The position numbers were made by a program, and so were the translations under genes. A stretch of 64,000 nt of DNA from Bacteroides sp. (GTDB taxonomy: Bacteria > Bacteroidota > Bacteroidia > Bacteroidales > Bacteroidaceae), in assembly GCA_019414725.1 (NCBI GenBank), contig DXLM01000004.1, positions 1-64,000 of the forward strand, given 5' to 3'. Within the stretch, counting starts at the first letter, position 1, and each line of letters opens with the position of its first letter. Positions 38,355 through 48,500 of the stretch are shown one piece after another. Under the pieces are notes generated by a model. That model saw only the letters and a program-made list of their open reading frames with translations. It was not told where the DNA came from and searched no databases.

Positions 38355-39932
38355 TTATTGTTTATCACGGTCTGGAGAAAAACGTACAGGGTCATTATAT
38401 TCTTCCTGTAACTCCAGCATTTGTTTCTTCAAATTGTTTACAATCGAATCGTATTCACTTTGACCATACAAATTATGCAACTCATTGGGGTCTTTCTGTA
38501 AATCATAAAGTTCCCATTCATCTATGTCATTATAAAAATGGATCAACTTATACTTATTCGTACGAATTCCATAATGGCGTTTTACCATATGCTCTGCCGG
38601 ATATTCATAAAAATGATAATACAATGCCGTACGCCAGTCAGTAGGATGCCCCCCTTTCAACAAAGGCAATAACGAAATTCCATGCATATCTTCAGGTACT
38701 TCTACTCCCGCCAACTCCAGGAATGTAGGTGCATAATCAATATTCTGAACCATTTCTGTAATATCTCCTCTACGATCAAATCCTTTCGGCAAACGCATAA
38801 TTAAAGGGGTATGCATAGATTCTTCATACATGAAACGTTTGTCAAACCATCCATGTTCACCCATATAAAATCCTTGATCAGAAGTATAGACTACCAGTGT
38901 GTTATCTAACAGGCCTTTTTCTTTTAAATAGTCTAGAACGCGACCAACATTATCATCTAATGATTTAACTGTTTTCATATAGTCACGCATATAGCGTTGA
39001 AATTTCCAATTTGCCAGTTCTTTTCCCTGAGGCTTTTTCTGATAGAAATCTTCAATAATCGGGCCGTAGAATTTATCCCATGCAGCTCTCTGCTCCTTAT
39101 CCATACGACCTAAGAACGACTCATACAGTGTTTTCAGCCTTGAGTCTTTATCCGGACGTAGCATTTTAAGATCGTAAATCATATCCATATCTTTTACGAT
39201 ACTCATTTCTTGGGCTGCAGCAGCCGGACGACCTTCATAATCATCAAAGAATGTTTCTGGAAGTGGGAAAGTTTTGTCTTCATACAATGCCAGATTACAT
39301 GTGTCTGCCATCCAATTTCGGTGAATCGCTTTATGATGAATCATCAGACAGAAAGGTTTATTTCTATCACGCTTATTTTCCATCCAATCTATTGCGTCAT
39401 CCGTTATCAGATTAGTTATATACCCATGTTTCTGAATGGTATCATTATTCTGAGTTATAAAATCCGGATTATAATAATCACCCTGTCCAGGCAATATTTC
39501 CCAATAATCAAACCCGCTAGGCAGACTTTCCAAATGCCATTTACCAATTAAAGCTGTTTGATAACCTGCCATCTGAAGCAATTTAGGAAACGTCTGTTGA
39601 GCACTATCAAAGACACAAGTCGTATTATCATAAAACTTATTTCCACACGAATGCTTACCCGTAATCATACAAGCGCGACTCGGACCACTCAACGAATTTG
39701 CGACAAAACTATTCGTAAAACGTACTCCATCGGCAGCAATACGGTCCAAGTTAGGCGTTTCTATGTACCGAGTGTCATAGCAACTCATCATCTGAGCCGT
39801 ATGATCATCAGTCATGATATAAACAATGTTATAAGGTTTATTTGCTTCCGACTTATTCTGTTGGCAGGAAGGAAGCGTTGCGGCCAAAGCACTCAATCCG
39901 GCCATCGAATAAAATAAATTCAGGTTTTTCAT
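38355..39932 (-). CDS. Type I sulfatase (Ser-type), probable GlcNAc-6-sulfatase group
   Basis: The 525-residue product from the ATG at 39932 starts MKNLNLFYSMAGLSALAATL with lipobox-like LPSC. The alkaline phosphatase-superfamily fold is clear: metal site NIVYIMTDDHTAQ, activation signature SLSGPSRACMITGK (Ser in S-x-P-S-R, to be oxidised to formylglycine by an anaerobic maturase encoded elsewhere), GYQTALIGKWHL, and VYTSDQGFYMGEHGWFDKRF. It resembles the S1_11 sulfatases that remove 6-sulfate from GlcNAc, an inference from overall similarity. It would remove the sulfate block before the linked GH20 enzyme acts. A hairpin separates it from susD upstream. Confidence 0.88.
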   Translation of the reverse strand: MKNLNLFYSMAGLSALAATLPSCQQNKSEANKPYNIVYIMTDDHTAQMMSCYDTRYIETPNLDRIAADGVRFTNSFVANSLSGPSRACMITGKHSCGNKFYDNTTCVFDSAQQTFPKLLQMAGYQTALIGKWHLESLPSGFDYWEILPGQGDYYNPDFITQNNDTIQKHGYITNLITDDAIDWMENKRDRNKPFCLMIHHKAIHRNWMADTCNLALYEDKTFPLPETFFDDYEGRPAAAAQEMSIVKDMDMIYDLKMLRPDKDSRLKTLYESFLGRMDKEQRAAWDKFYGPIIEDFYQKKPQGKELANWKFQRYMRDYMKTVKSLDDNVGRVLDYLKEKGLLDNTLVVYTSDQGFYMGEHGWFDKRFMYEESMHTPLIMRLPKGFDRRGDITEMVQNIDYAPTFLELAGVEVPEDMHGISLLPLLKGGHPTDWRTALYYHFYEYPAEHMVKRHYGIRTNKYKLIHFYNDIDEWELYDLQKDPNELHNLYGQSEYDSIVNNLKKQMLELQEEYNDPVRFSPDRDKQ

Positions 39933-40024
39933 ATGATCTATATAATATATGAAGTCAATATATATGCTAACAGATTCCAGAACATTCGAATAAAAATCTA
40001 TATAGGTCCAAAATCTTATTAAAT

Positions 40025-40076
40025 AAGCCTGCACAATTACATAAGAATCATAATGAAAATGTAATTATGCAGGCTT
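40025..40076 (-). terminator. Long hairpin between susD and the sulfatase gene
   Basis: AAGCCTGCACAATTACAT (40025-40042) pairs with ATGTAATTATGCAGGCTT (40059-40076), 17 of 18 bases, with a 16-base loop. On the minus strand it is followed by ATTTAATAAGATTTT, only weakly T-rich. It may reduce read-through from susCD into the enzyme genes or protect the 3' end of the susCD mRNA. Confidence 0.6.
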
Positions 40077-40118
40077 TCAGAAATCTGTATAAACAAATTC
40101 TAAAAATGAGCTATTTTA

Positions 40119-41981
40119 TCAATAGCCAAAATTATTATCTGTAATACCTGGGTTGGCATCTCTTTCTGTATCAGGAATTGGCAACAGTAAATTCTTCTTC
40201 AAGAAGTCTTCGGTCAGATTTCCTTCATTATAAAGTCGATCGGTCCATTTTTGAGCAGCACTCTTATAATATGCATCTGAAACTTTAGTTAATTCATGAT
40301 TATTATGATACCGCAAAGCTTTCTTCAAATATTCTGTTCCTTTTACGCGAAGCAATTCATACATAGAGGGTTCTCCATCCAACTCAAATAAGAACTCGAA
40401 ATAAATCTTTTCACTGACTTCCTCTTTAGTCAACTGCTTAGACCATGCTTTAGGTTCAACTCCATTACCTCCAGCAGACTCACGTGCACGTTTCAATACT
40501 TCTTCTACCAATTCAATAGCTTTCGAAGTATTATCAAGTTCATTATACACATCTGCCATAAGCAATAGCATCTCAGCATAACGATATACCATTAAGTTCT
40601 TATGAGAAGAAGTTCCCTGCTGATTGGCATCATACAGTTTCATATGTGCAGGCCATGCATTCTGATTACCGCTCTCCGCATATTTTTTCTGTATACCCTT
40701 CAAAGCTTTGATATATGCTTTTTCTTGTGGAGTCTTACCATCTTCTTCATTTAAATTATTCAAATAATTTAAATCAGGATTTGTTGGATCTTTAAACTTC
40801 TCATAAGGCAATCGACCTACATACTGTTTTACAGCAACAGCTTTTCCATTTTTATAAATAGAATCATATACAGCCACTTCCTTTCCATTCACCATTTTTT
40901 TACCTGTCTGAACTGTATAAGTAAAATAAGGATAATAATATACCGAATCATTTGCAGATGGTTGATCACCTACCTGAGCTTTAGGTTCTGGCTTATTATT
41001 TCCGCCACGGTCTCTATGTACAGTCAAGAATGTAGCAGCTATACGTGGATCACCCGGATAAGTTCCCTGGTGCATATCATAAGCAGCTTTTGTTGCACGG
41101 TATGTACTCCAGCATACACCCGGTGTTGAACCTGTAGGCGAAAAACGGTTGCTGGCACGATTGAAACAAGAAGGAGAATTCAAAGCAAAGTTCAACTGGA
41201 AAATAGATTCTTTCGAAGTCGTTACCCAGTCACCAAACAAATCGGCAAAGTTCTTTTCCAATTCGTATACATGCTTATTATAAACAGCATCGAACATATC
41301 TTTTGCATTTTTCAAATTCTCATTGGTATTTATACCAAGCTTTGCCATTTTATAGTAAACCTTTCCCAAGAAAGCTTTTACTGCCCAAGAATTAATACGC
41401 CCAGCATCAGAAGTTTCCTTAATAGTCAAAGCATCATTCAAATCCTGTACAACCTGACCCAACACTTGTTCTTTCGGAGTACGAGGCATTGAAATACCTT
41501 CTGAAGTAGAAGCCACTGTTTTCAAGGGCACATCTCCCCAAAGCGATACAAGATTATAATAAGCCAATGCACGAAGAAATTTTGCTTCTCCTCCAAACTG
41601 ATTTTTAGTCTCAGCACTCAGACCACTTGCATCCAAATTCTCCAGAAAAGCATTAGTTTCAGAGATCACTTTATACATTCCGTTCCAAGTTGTAGAAATC
41701 AATCCATCACTTGATAAAGATTGTAAACTCACAATACCATCACTACCATTACGTTGTGACCAGGAAAATCCTGCACCACTAACTGGTATTTCCTGAAAAT
41801 GCTGGCCGTAAGCAGATGTAGAAGTCATATAGGCATAACATCCCAACAAAGCTAATTCTGCACCAGAGTCAGAAGAAAAGACCACAGTATTATTCTGTGA
41901 ATATAACGGTTCTTCATCCAAACAAGAAGAAAAGCTGGAAGCCGCTACAATTGATAATATCAAATATTTATATAGTTTCAT
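40119..41981 (-). CDS. SusD-like lipoprotein of the host-glycan PUL
   Basis: From the ATG at 41981 the product is 620 residues with signal MKLYKYLILSIVAASSFSSC (lipid Cys20). SusD/RagB markers: LDEEPLYSQNNTVVFSSDSG, WNGMYKVISETNAFLENLD, GEAKFLRALAYYNLVSLWGDVPL (about 125-150), and the C-terminal NLLLPIPDTERDANPGITDNNFGY. It pairs with the SusC protein encoded 27 bases upstream. It should bind the exported glycan at the cell surface. A TTG at 42005 in the same frame is a less likely start because it leaves the signal peptide too far inside. Confidence 0.94.
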   Translation of the reverse strand: MKLYKYLILSIVAASSFSSCLDEEPLYSQNNTVVFSSDSGAELALLGCYAYMTSTSAYGQHFQEIPVSGAGFSWSQRNGSDGIVSLQSLSSDGLISTTWNGMYKVISETNAFLENLDASGLSAETKNQFGGEAKFLRALAYYNLVSLWGDVPLKTVASTSEGISMPRTPKEQVLGQVVQDLNDALTIKETSDAGRINSWAVKAFLGKVYYKMAKLGINTNENLKNAKDMFDAVYNKHVYELEKNFADLFGDWVTTSKESIFQLNFALNSPSCFNRASNRFSPTGSTPGVCWSTYRATKAAYDMHQGTYPGDPRIAATFLTVHRDRGGNNKPEPKAQVGDQPSANDSVYYYPYFTYTVQTGKKMVNGKEVAVYDSIYKNGKAVAVKQYVGRLPYEKFKDPTNPDLNYLNNLNEEDGKTPQEKAYIKALKGIQKKYAESGNQNAWPAHMKLYDANQQGTSSHKNLMVYRYAEMLLLMADVYNELDNTSKAIELVEEVLKRARESAGGNGVEPKAWSKQLTKEEVSEKIYFEFLFELDGEPSMYELLRVKGTEYLKKALRYHNNHELTKVSDAYYKSAAQKWTDRLYNEGNLTEDFLKKNLLLPIPDTERDANPGITDNNFGY

Positions 41982-42008
41982 AATATATACTTTATTAAAA
42001 TGCAATTA

Positions 42009-45000
42009 TTAGAATGTCACGTTCAATCCAAATACAAACTGGCGAGGAGTAGGATAAGAACTCATATCTACGCCTGGACGTAATCCATCAAATGCAAAAC
42101 TATTTACTTCAGGATCATATCCACTATAATCTGTGATGACAAACGCATTCTTTACAGAAGCAAAAATTGATGTATTCTGGAAACCGATTTTCTTCATCCA
42201 TGCTGTAGGAAGTGCATAATTTAATGTTATATCAGAACATCTCAAGTAACTAGCATCTTCTACATAACGGTCCATTACCATGTTCTGTACAATAAAATTA
42301 GAAGAAGGATAAAGGTTTGAATGGTTTTCAGGTGTCCACATACCTTCAAAAGCTTTCTTTGATACAGTACCAGCTTTTTGTCCCGGAGTATTGATGTAAC
42401 GGTTGTTTACATTAATAACATCGCGGTCTTGTACACCATTAAATGCAGCACTCAGAGTCAGTCCTTTCCATGACAAAGATGTCTGGAAACCATATGTAAA
42501 TCCAGGATTTGGATTACCTATGATATCTCGGTCTGAAGTATTAACTGAACCATTTCCATCTTTATCAACAAACTTGATATCACCAGCAGCAGGAATACTT
42601 CCATTTACATCTTTATAATATCCGATAGTTCCATCGTCTTTAATAAACTTCACACCTTGATCTGTAATATCTTCTGGCTGTACAATACCTTGTGTAACAT
42701 ATCCCAAGAATAATCCCGGAGCTTCACCCTGCAAGAACACATGTCCTACACCAAAATGGTCACCCAATGAGTTACCATAATAACCGATACGTTCACCCAA
42801 ACATCCAAAATCTGTTGGCAACAAACCAAGATTTACAATTTTACTCTTATTCTTTCCAATATTACCAGTAATGCTCCATTTCCAATCTTTAGTATCAATT
42901 ACCTGAGCAGTCAAAGAGAATTCTACACCTTTATTATCTAACGAACCTTGATTATAATAAGTAGATCCAAATCCAGCAGATCCTGGAAGAGAACGTGAAA
43001 TAAGCAAGTCATTAGTTCGTTTTACATAGAAATCGAATGTACCACTCAAGCGTGAACGCAACAAGCTAAAATCAAGACCAGCATTCCAAGAAGCTGTTTT
43101 CTCCCAAGTTAAACCATCATTAGGCAAATTAGTAATCTGTAATACAGACTCTTGTTCTCCATTTCCATTACCATAATGATAGTTACCGTCTGAGCCGTAC
43201 ATTGAGAATGTAGAATATGGATCAATACTTTGGTTACCAGTTACACCATAGCTTACACGAACTTTCAACTGATTCAACCAATCTACTTCTTTCAGGAATT
43301 CCTCTTGCTCCATACGCCATGCAACAGAAGCTGAAGGGAAATATCCCCAACGGTTTCCTTTACCAAACTTACTAGAACCATCGGCACGCAGAGAAGCTGT
43401 AATCAAATATTTATCTAAGAATGTTAAGTTGATACGACCAAGATAAGACAACAATTGATAATCTTTCTGAATCGGAGCCAAATGTTGCACATTACCAGCC
43501 ATGTGAAGCCCGTTCTCTCTTAAATCGAACATTGTGAACTGACTACCATTGGTATTTTCATTCAAGAAGTTATAATCATCGTAAGTAACACCAACTGTAG
43601 CATCTAAAGTAGCAACAGATCCTAATTTTGTATTATAGTTTAATACATTTTCAATAGAAACATTACTCTTATTTAAGTCTGTCAATGCTAAATAACCATT
43701 GTTATTCATTCCTTGATACAGCTGTAAACCATACCAGCGCTTACGGTCGTTTATATTCAAATTTCCACCTACACGCAAGTTATAGCGTAAGCCTTTCATA
43801 ATATTCCATGACAAATCCATTGAAGCATTAAATGTCTTGTCATTTGCTATATCTTCATAATCATTCAACCAGCTAAATATAGTAGTTTTATTTTCAGAGC
43901 TGAATGAAGGGTCTCCATCCGGCATTTCAAATGGTGCATAATCGAGAGCTGTACGAGAAATAGCTGTTGTAGAACCTCCTAATGTACTACCACCAGCCAT
44001 CATGTTATTTTGACGTAAAGAACCGCTCAATGTCATATTCAAATGTACGCTCTTTGATAAATCCATACCGATATTGGCACGCAAATCTCCTTGTTTCAAA
44101 CCTGTTTGCTTGACTGTACCATTTATATCTTTAAAATTAGCTGAGATATAATAAGTAGTTTTATCTGTGCCACCACTAACAGACAAAGAATAATTCTGAG
44201 AGAAAGCAGATGTATAAATTTCTTTCTGCCAGTTACGGTAATTGATAATATGATAAGTTGCAGGATTATTAGGATCATAATTAGCCAAAGCATCATTGAA
44301 TACATATCTAACCTCATCACCTACCACATAAAATGGGTATTGACCATTTGACACACGTGAATTAATATAAGCTGCATGCTCATACAAATTGGTCATTTCC
44401 AAAAGTTTAGAAGGTTCAGCTATGGTAAAGTTAGCTGATACATTTACTTTAGCTTTACCTTGTTTACCTTTCTTTGTTGTAATCAAAATAACACCATTCG
44501 CACCACGAGAACCATAAATAGCTGTAGAAGATGCATCTTTCAAAATAGTAATATCTTCAATATCAGAAGGGTTTAATGAAGCTAAGGGATCCTGATTGAT
44601 CTGGAAGTCACCGCTAATTCCTGAAGAGGCAAACTCACCGGCAGATGCTTGTGGTACATTATCGATAACATACAACGGCTGGTTATCACCACGCAAAGAA
44701 CTTGCTCCACGAATTGTAATAGAAGAAGCTGAACCTGCCATTGCTGAAGAAGAGCTAACAACCAGTCCGGCAACCTTACCTGACAAAAGATTATCAAGAG
44801 AAGTTGCTTTTGCTGCATCATTAGCATCAGGTTTCATCGTGGTCAAAGCACCGGTCAAGTCACCTTTACGAGCTGTACCATAACCAACGACAACAACTTC
44901 GTCAAGAACTTCTGCATCTTCTTTTAAAACAATGCGATTGCCTGTCTGCTTAGATATCTTTACTTCCTGAGTAGAATAACCCACATAAGAAACAACAAGT

Positions 45001-45224
45001 GTATTACCCACTTTTGCTTTCAAAGAAAAATTACCATCAAAATCAGTAATAGTACCATCTGAAGTTCCTTTTATTTGTACAGTAGCACCAATTACACTTT
45101 CACCTTTTTCGTCAACAACTTGTCCTGTCACCATTCCTTGTTGAGCAAAAGCTCCAAACGGAATCATTAACAAGAACATCAAAAAGACACAAATAGAATG
45201 TACCTTAAATCGTATTTGTTTCAT
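42009..45224 (-). CDS. SusC-like TonB-dependent transporter of the host-glycan PUL
   Basis: The 1071-residue product from the ATG at 45224 has a signal peptide (MKQIRFKVHSICVFLMFLLM to AFAQQ). A carboxypeptidase-regulatory domain comes next (about 28-105, VTGQVVDEKGESVIGATVQI), then the plug (VLDEVVVVGYGTARKGDLTG, YVIDNVPQ, DASSTAIYGSRGANGVILIT) and a C-terminal barrel ending RQFVFGLNVTF. It has no STN domain, which fits control by the divergent hybrid two-component regulator and not by a sigma/anti-sigma pair. It imports oligosaccharides released at the surface, with SusD as lid. Confidence 0.95.
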   Translation of the reverse strand: MKQIRFKVHSICVFLMFLLMIPFGAFAQQGMVTGQVVDEKGESVIGATVQIKGTSDGTITDFDGNFSLKAKVGNTLVVSYVGYSTQEVKISKQTGNRIVLKEDAEVLDEVVVVGYGTARKGDLTGALTTMKPDANDAAKATSLDNLLSGKVAGLVVSSSSAMAGSASSITIRGASSLRGDNQPLYVIDNVPQASAGEFASSGISGDFQINQDPLASLNPSDIEDITILKDASSTAIYGSRGANGVILITTKKGKQGKAKVNVSANFTIAEPSKLLEMTNLYEHAAYINSRVSNGQYPFYVVGDEVRYVFNDALANYDPNNPATYHIINYRNWQKEIYTSAFSQNYSLSVSGGTDKTTYYISANFKDINGTVKQTGLKQGDLRANIGMDLSKSVHLNMTLSGSLRQNNMMAGGSTLGGSTTAISRTALDYAPFEMPDGDPSFSSENKTTIFSWLNDYEDIANDKTFNASMDLSWNIMKGLRYNLRVGGNLNINDRKRWYGLQLYQGMNNNGYLALTDLNKSNVSIENVLNYNTKLGSVATLDATVGVTYDDYNFLNENTNGSQFTMFDLRENGLHMAGNVQHLAPIQKDYQLLSYLGRINLTFLDKYLITASLRADGSSKFGKGNRWGYFPSASVAWRMEQEEFLKEVDWLNQLKVRVSYGVTGNQSIDPYSTFSMYGSDGNYHYGNGNGEQESVLQITNLPNDGLTWEKTASWNAGLDFSLLRSRLSGTFDFYVKRTNDLLISRSLPGSAGFGSTYYNQGSLDNKGVEFSLTAQVIDTKDWKWSITGNIGKNKSKIVNLGLLPTDFGCLGERIGYYGNSLGDHFGVGHVFLQGEAPGLFLGYVTQGIVQPEDITDQGVKFIKDDGTIGYYKDVNGSIPAAGDIKFVDKDGNGSVNTSDRDIIGNPNPGFTYGFQTSLSWKGLTLSAAFNGVQDRDVINVNNRYINTPGQKAGTVSKKAFEGMWTPENHSNLYPSSNFIVQNMVMDRYVEDASYLRCSDITLNYALPTAWMKKIGFQNTSIFASVKNAFVITDYSGYDPEVNSFAFDGLRPGVDMSSYPTPRQFVFGLNVTF

Positions 45225-45551
45225 AGTTTTAAAGTTAATAAATGTTTTTAATACCGCGGTTTTGCTAACTCTATTTTTTAATTGCTGCAAAGATGAGAGA
45301 TTAAACCTGCTTCCATGTTTTAAAATCAATAATTTATTTCAAAAAATCAATAAACCTTTATTTACCTATAAGAAAACAGGCAAAATAGTCAAAATTGAAC
45401 AAATTTTAGACAATAATGGAAGCCTCAGACAACATAAACATGATTCAACATTGTAATAGAGAAATGTTTTATGGGGGGATTTTACACAAACTTTTGTTTA
45501 GGTCCCACTAATTTTAGTACTTTTGTATACTAAAGTTTTTTTGCAAACACT
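45225..45551. other. Divergent control region between susC and the HTCS gene
   Basis: This 327-base region holds the promoters of the PUL and its regulator. On the minus strand CATCTTTG (plus 45290-45297) is one base from TAnnTTTG. On the plus strand TACTTTTG (45518-45525) is the probable -7 of the regulator gene. The rest is AT-rich, with a G-run at 45473-45478. No further gene is seen. The binding site of the regulator's AraC domain is expected here but was not identified. Confidence 0.6.
45513..45534 (+). promoter_or_regulatory. HTCS promoter -7 box inside an inverted repeat
   Basis: TACTTTTG (45518-45525) fits the -7 consensus, with TTTG at 45493-45496 (spacer 21, slightly long). TTTAGTA (45513-45519) and TACTAAA (45528-45534) form an inverted repeat that spans the -7 element, a position suited to an operator. 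Confidence 0.45.
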
Positions 45552-48500
45552 ATGAAAGTTCACAGTAAACAACTCTTTTACTCAATACTCTTTTTGTTAA
45601 TAGCAGCTAGAATACAAGCAGACGAGTTTTTATATAAACAAATGTCTATTTCAGAAGGTTTTCCTCCTTATATTCAACATATTTATACGGAGGAAAACGG
45701 ATTTGTATGGATAAGCAGCAAACAAGGATTGGGAAAGTTCAACGGCTACGAACTAAAAAGCTATTTCCATGATAATACAAATCCTTATTCATTACCAGGG
45801 AATGAAATTTATCAAATAGAAGAAGACAGTTTACATACTCTTTGGATTCTAACAAATAATGGAACTGTACATTATCAACCTGATACGGATCGTTTTATTC
45901 CTGTTTTAGATGAAAATGGAAAAGCATTAAAAGCTACAGCACTCTGTAAATTACCAGGAAAAATCTTATTAACCGGTCAAGATAAGCTTTACCAATATAC
46001 TTATAATGAAAAACAAGTAAAAACATTATTGCAGATAAAAACTCCTTCCCCATTTTTAATTTGCGAAATGATGCCATGGGATACTCATACCCTACTTTGC
46101 ATCAGCCAATGGCAAGGTATAACTTTAGTTGATACCCGTAATGGAGAAAGAAGACCTTCTCCGTTACCCAATGAAAGAGAAATAACTCATGTGTTGATTG
46201 ATCACGATGAAAATATATGGGCTACCTCTTATAATCGAGGTATAACCTGTTTTGATAGACAAGGAAACATTCATGCTACCTATAATACCGAAAATCGGAA
46301 GCTGAGCCATAATGTTATTCTTTGCCTAAGTGAACACAAAGGAAAAATATGGGCAGGAACAGATGGAGGAGGGATTAACATTATTCATCCTCAAACAGAT
46401 TCTGTAACAATATTAAAGCATTTACCAGGTGACAAAAACTCTTTACCCATCAACTCTATACAATGTCTATTTCAACGTGATGGACAAGAAGACACATGGG
46501 CAGGGAGTGTTAAAGGCGGACTAATCAATATCCGCCACTCCATTGTACGTTCATATTCTGATGTTCCACTTGGATATACCAATGGACTGAGTGAAAAAGC
46601 GATACTTAGCTTTTTTCAAGAACCAGGCTCCGACGAAATTTGGATAGGAACAGACGGAGGAGGAGTAAACCGTTTCAATCCAAAGACTAAGCAATTTGTG
46701 CACTATCCTGCTACATATGGAGAAAAAGTTGTATCATTATGTAGATACTCCCAACAAGAACTTCTCATATCTCTATTTTCAAAAGGAGTATTTTTCTTTA
46801 ATAAACATACAGGACAAATACGACCTTTCAAAGAAGACGGCACCGTTATCAATCAAATAGCACTATATGGAAGAAAAGGAATCAATTTGTATCAAGACGA
46901 AACCGAGTCCGTATTACTTCTTTCATCTAAAATACACAGATATTATCTAAACACAGGAAGAATACAACAATTAAGTGATAATCAGACTTCTATCGAAGGA
47001 CAAGCTATACCTATTGGATTCGATAGCCAGAAAACCTATTTATACGATTTAAAACACATTTATGCTATTGACCATCAAACTAATAAAATAGAAGTAATTT
47101 ATATTTCTACACAAAAAAATTACATAGAATGCGTTTCAAAAGACGCACAAGGCATTTTCTGGATAGGATTTGCAGATAAAATTTTCCGATATGATCCACA
47201 GACACAAATACAAACACAAATAGATGCTCCACAACTAAAAAACATAACAACACTCATTTGTGATCACCACCAGCGAATATGGACAGGAACCAATGAGGAG
47301 CTATTCGTATGGCTTGACAAAGAAAACAAACTCATTTCCCTGGATCAATCGGACGGAGCCGAAGATAATGAATTTCTTAAGAAAGCTATATGGGTTTCAC
47401 CACAAGGAGATATTTATATGGGTGGAATCAATGGAATGCTATATATTGACGGACAGATAAATACAATCAATATACCAACTCCTCCTGTCATCAAATTAAC
47501 AGATATTATCAGCAACAATCAAAGTTACCTTTCTGAAATCGACAAGGAAGATAATAATACCCTGAACCTTTCCTTCGACAACAAAATGGTTACAATAAAA
47601 GTTATGGCATATGAGAATAATATCTTTAGGAAAAAGATATATCGATGGTATATCGACGGACAAGAAGAGTCCATCACTGATACAAAACGCCCAGAATTGA
47701 TTTTACGTTCACTGACACCAGGAGTTTATCATGTTTCTGCCTCTTGTAGCACCAAAGATGGCTCATGGACCACACCACAAAAAATCATCACTATCAGCAT
47801 CCCGCCTGTATGGTATCAGACATGGTGGTTCAATCTTTTATGGATATTAGTAGCTGCATCATTACTTATTGCGGCCATTATTTACTTGCTTCGTCGTAAA
47901 GAAGAACGTATGCAAGCTGATTTACAAGCACATAAACAAAAAATTTATGAAGAAAAAGTACGTTTTTTAATAAATATCAATCACGAACTACGTACTCCTT
48001 TGACATTAATTTATACTCCGCTTAATCAACTCATGAAAACATTACCACAAGATAATCCTATATATCCAACACTCAGAAGTATTCTTAAACAGTCTAAACG
48101 GATGAAAGAGTTGCTGAATATGGTATTAAACTTGAGGAAAATGGAAATGTCACAGAGTAAACTTACTTTGCAGACATTTTCACTTAATGAATGGATTAAA
48201 GATATTGCTGAAGATTTCAAGTACGAAGAAGAAGAAAAACATGTAACGATTGCTTATGAACTGTCTTCTGAAATAGGAGATATCAGCTTTGACCAAGAGC
48301 GCCACATTATTATAATTACAAATTTGATTGTCAATGCTTTCAAACATAGCCCTGAAGGTAGCACAATTATCTTACGTACGGAAATGAGTAATGATAAACA
48401 GTCAGTGCGTATTTCTGTTATCGATCAAGGTCCCGGACTACAAGGTGTAGATACCAATAAGCTTTTTACACGTTTTTATCAGGGAGAAAATGAAAAATAT

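Noticed and set aside
38342..38395. Longer GH20 start overlapping the sulfatase gene
   Set aside because: It adds a low-complexity Asn/Lys-rich stretch before the lipoprotein signal; the ATGs at 38341-38335 fit better.
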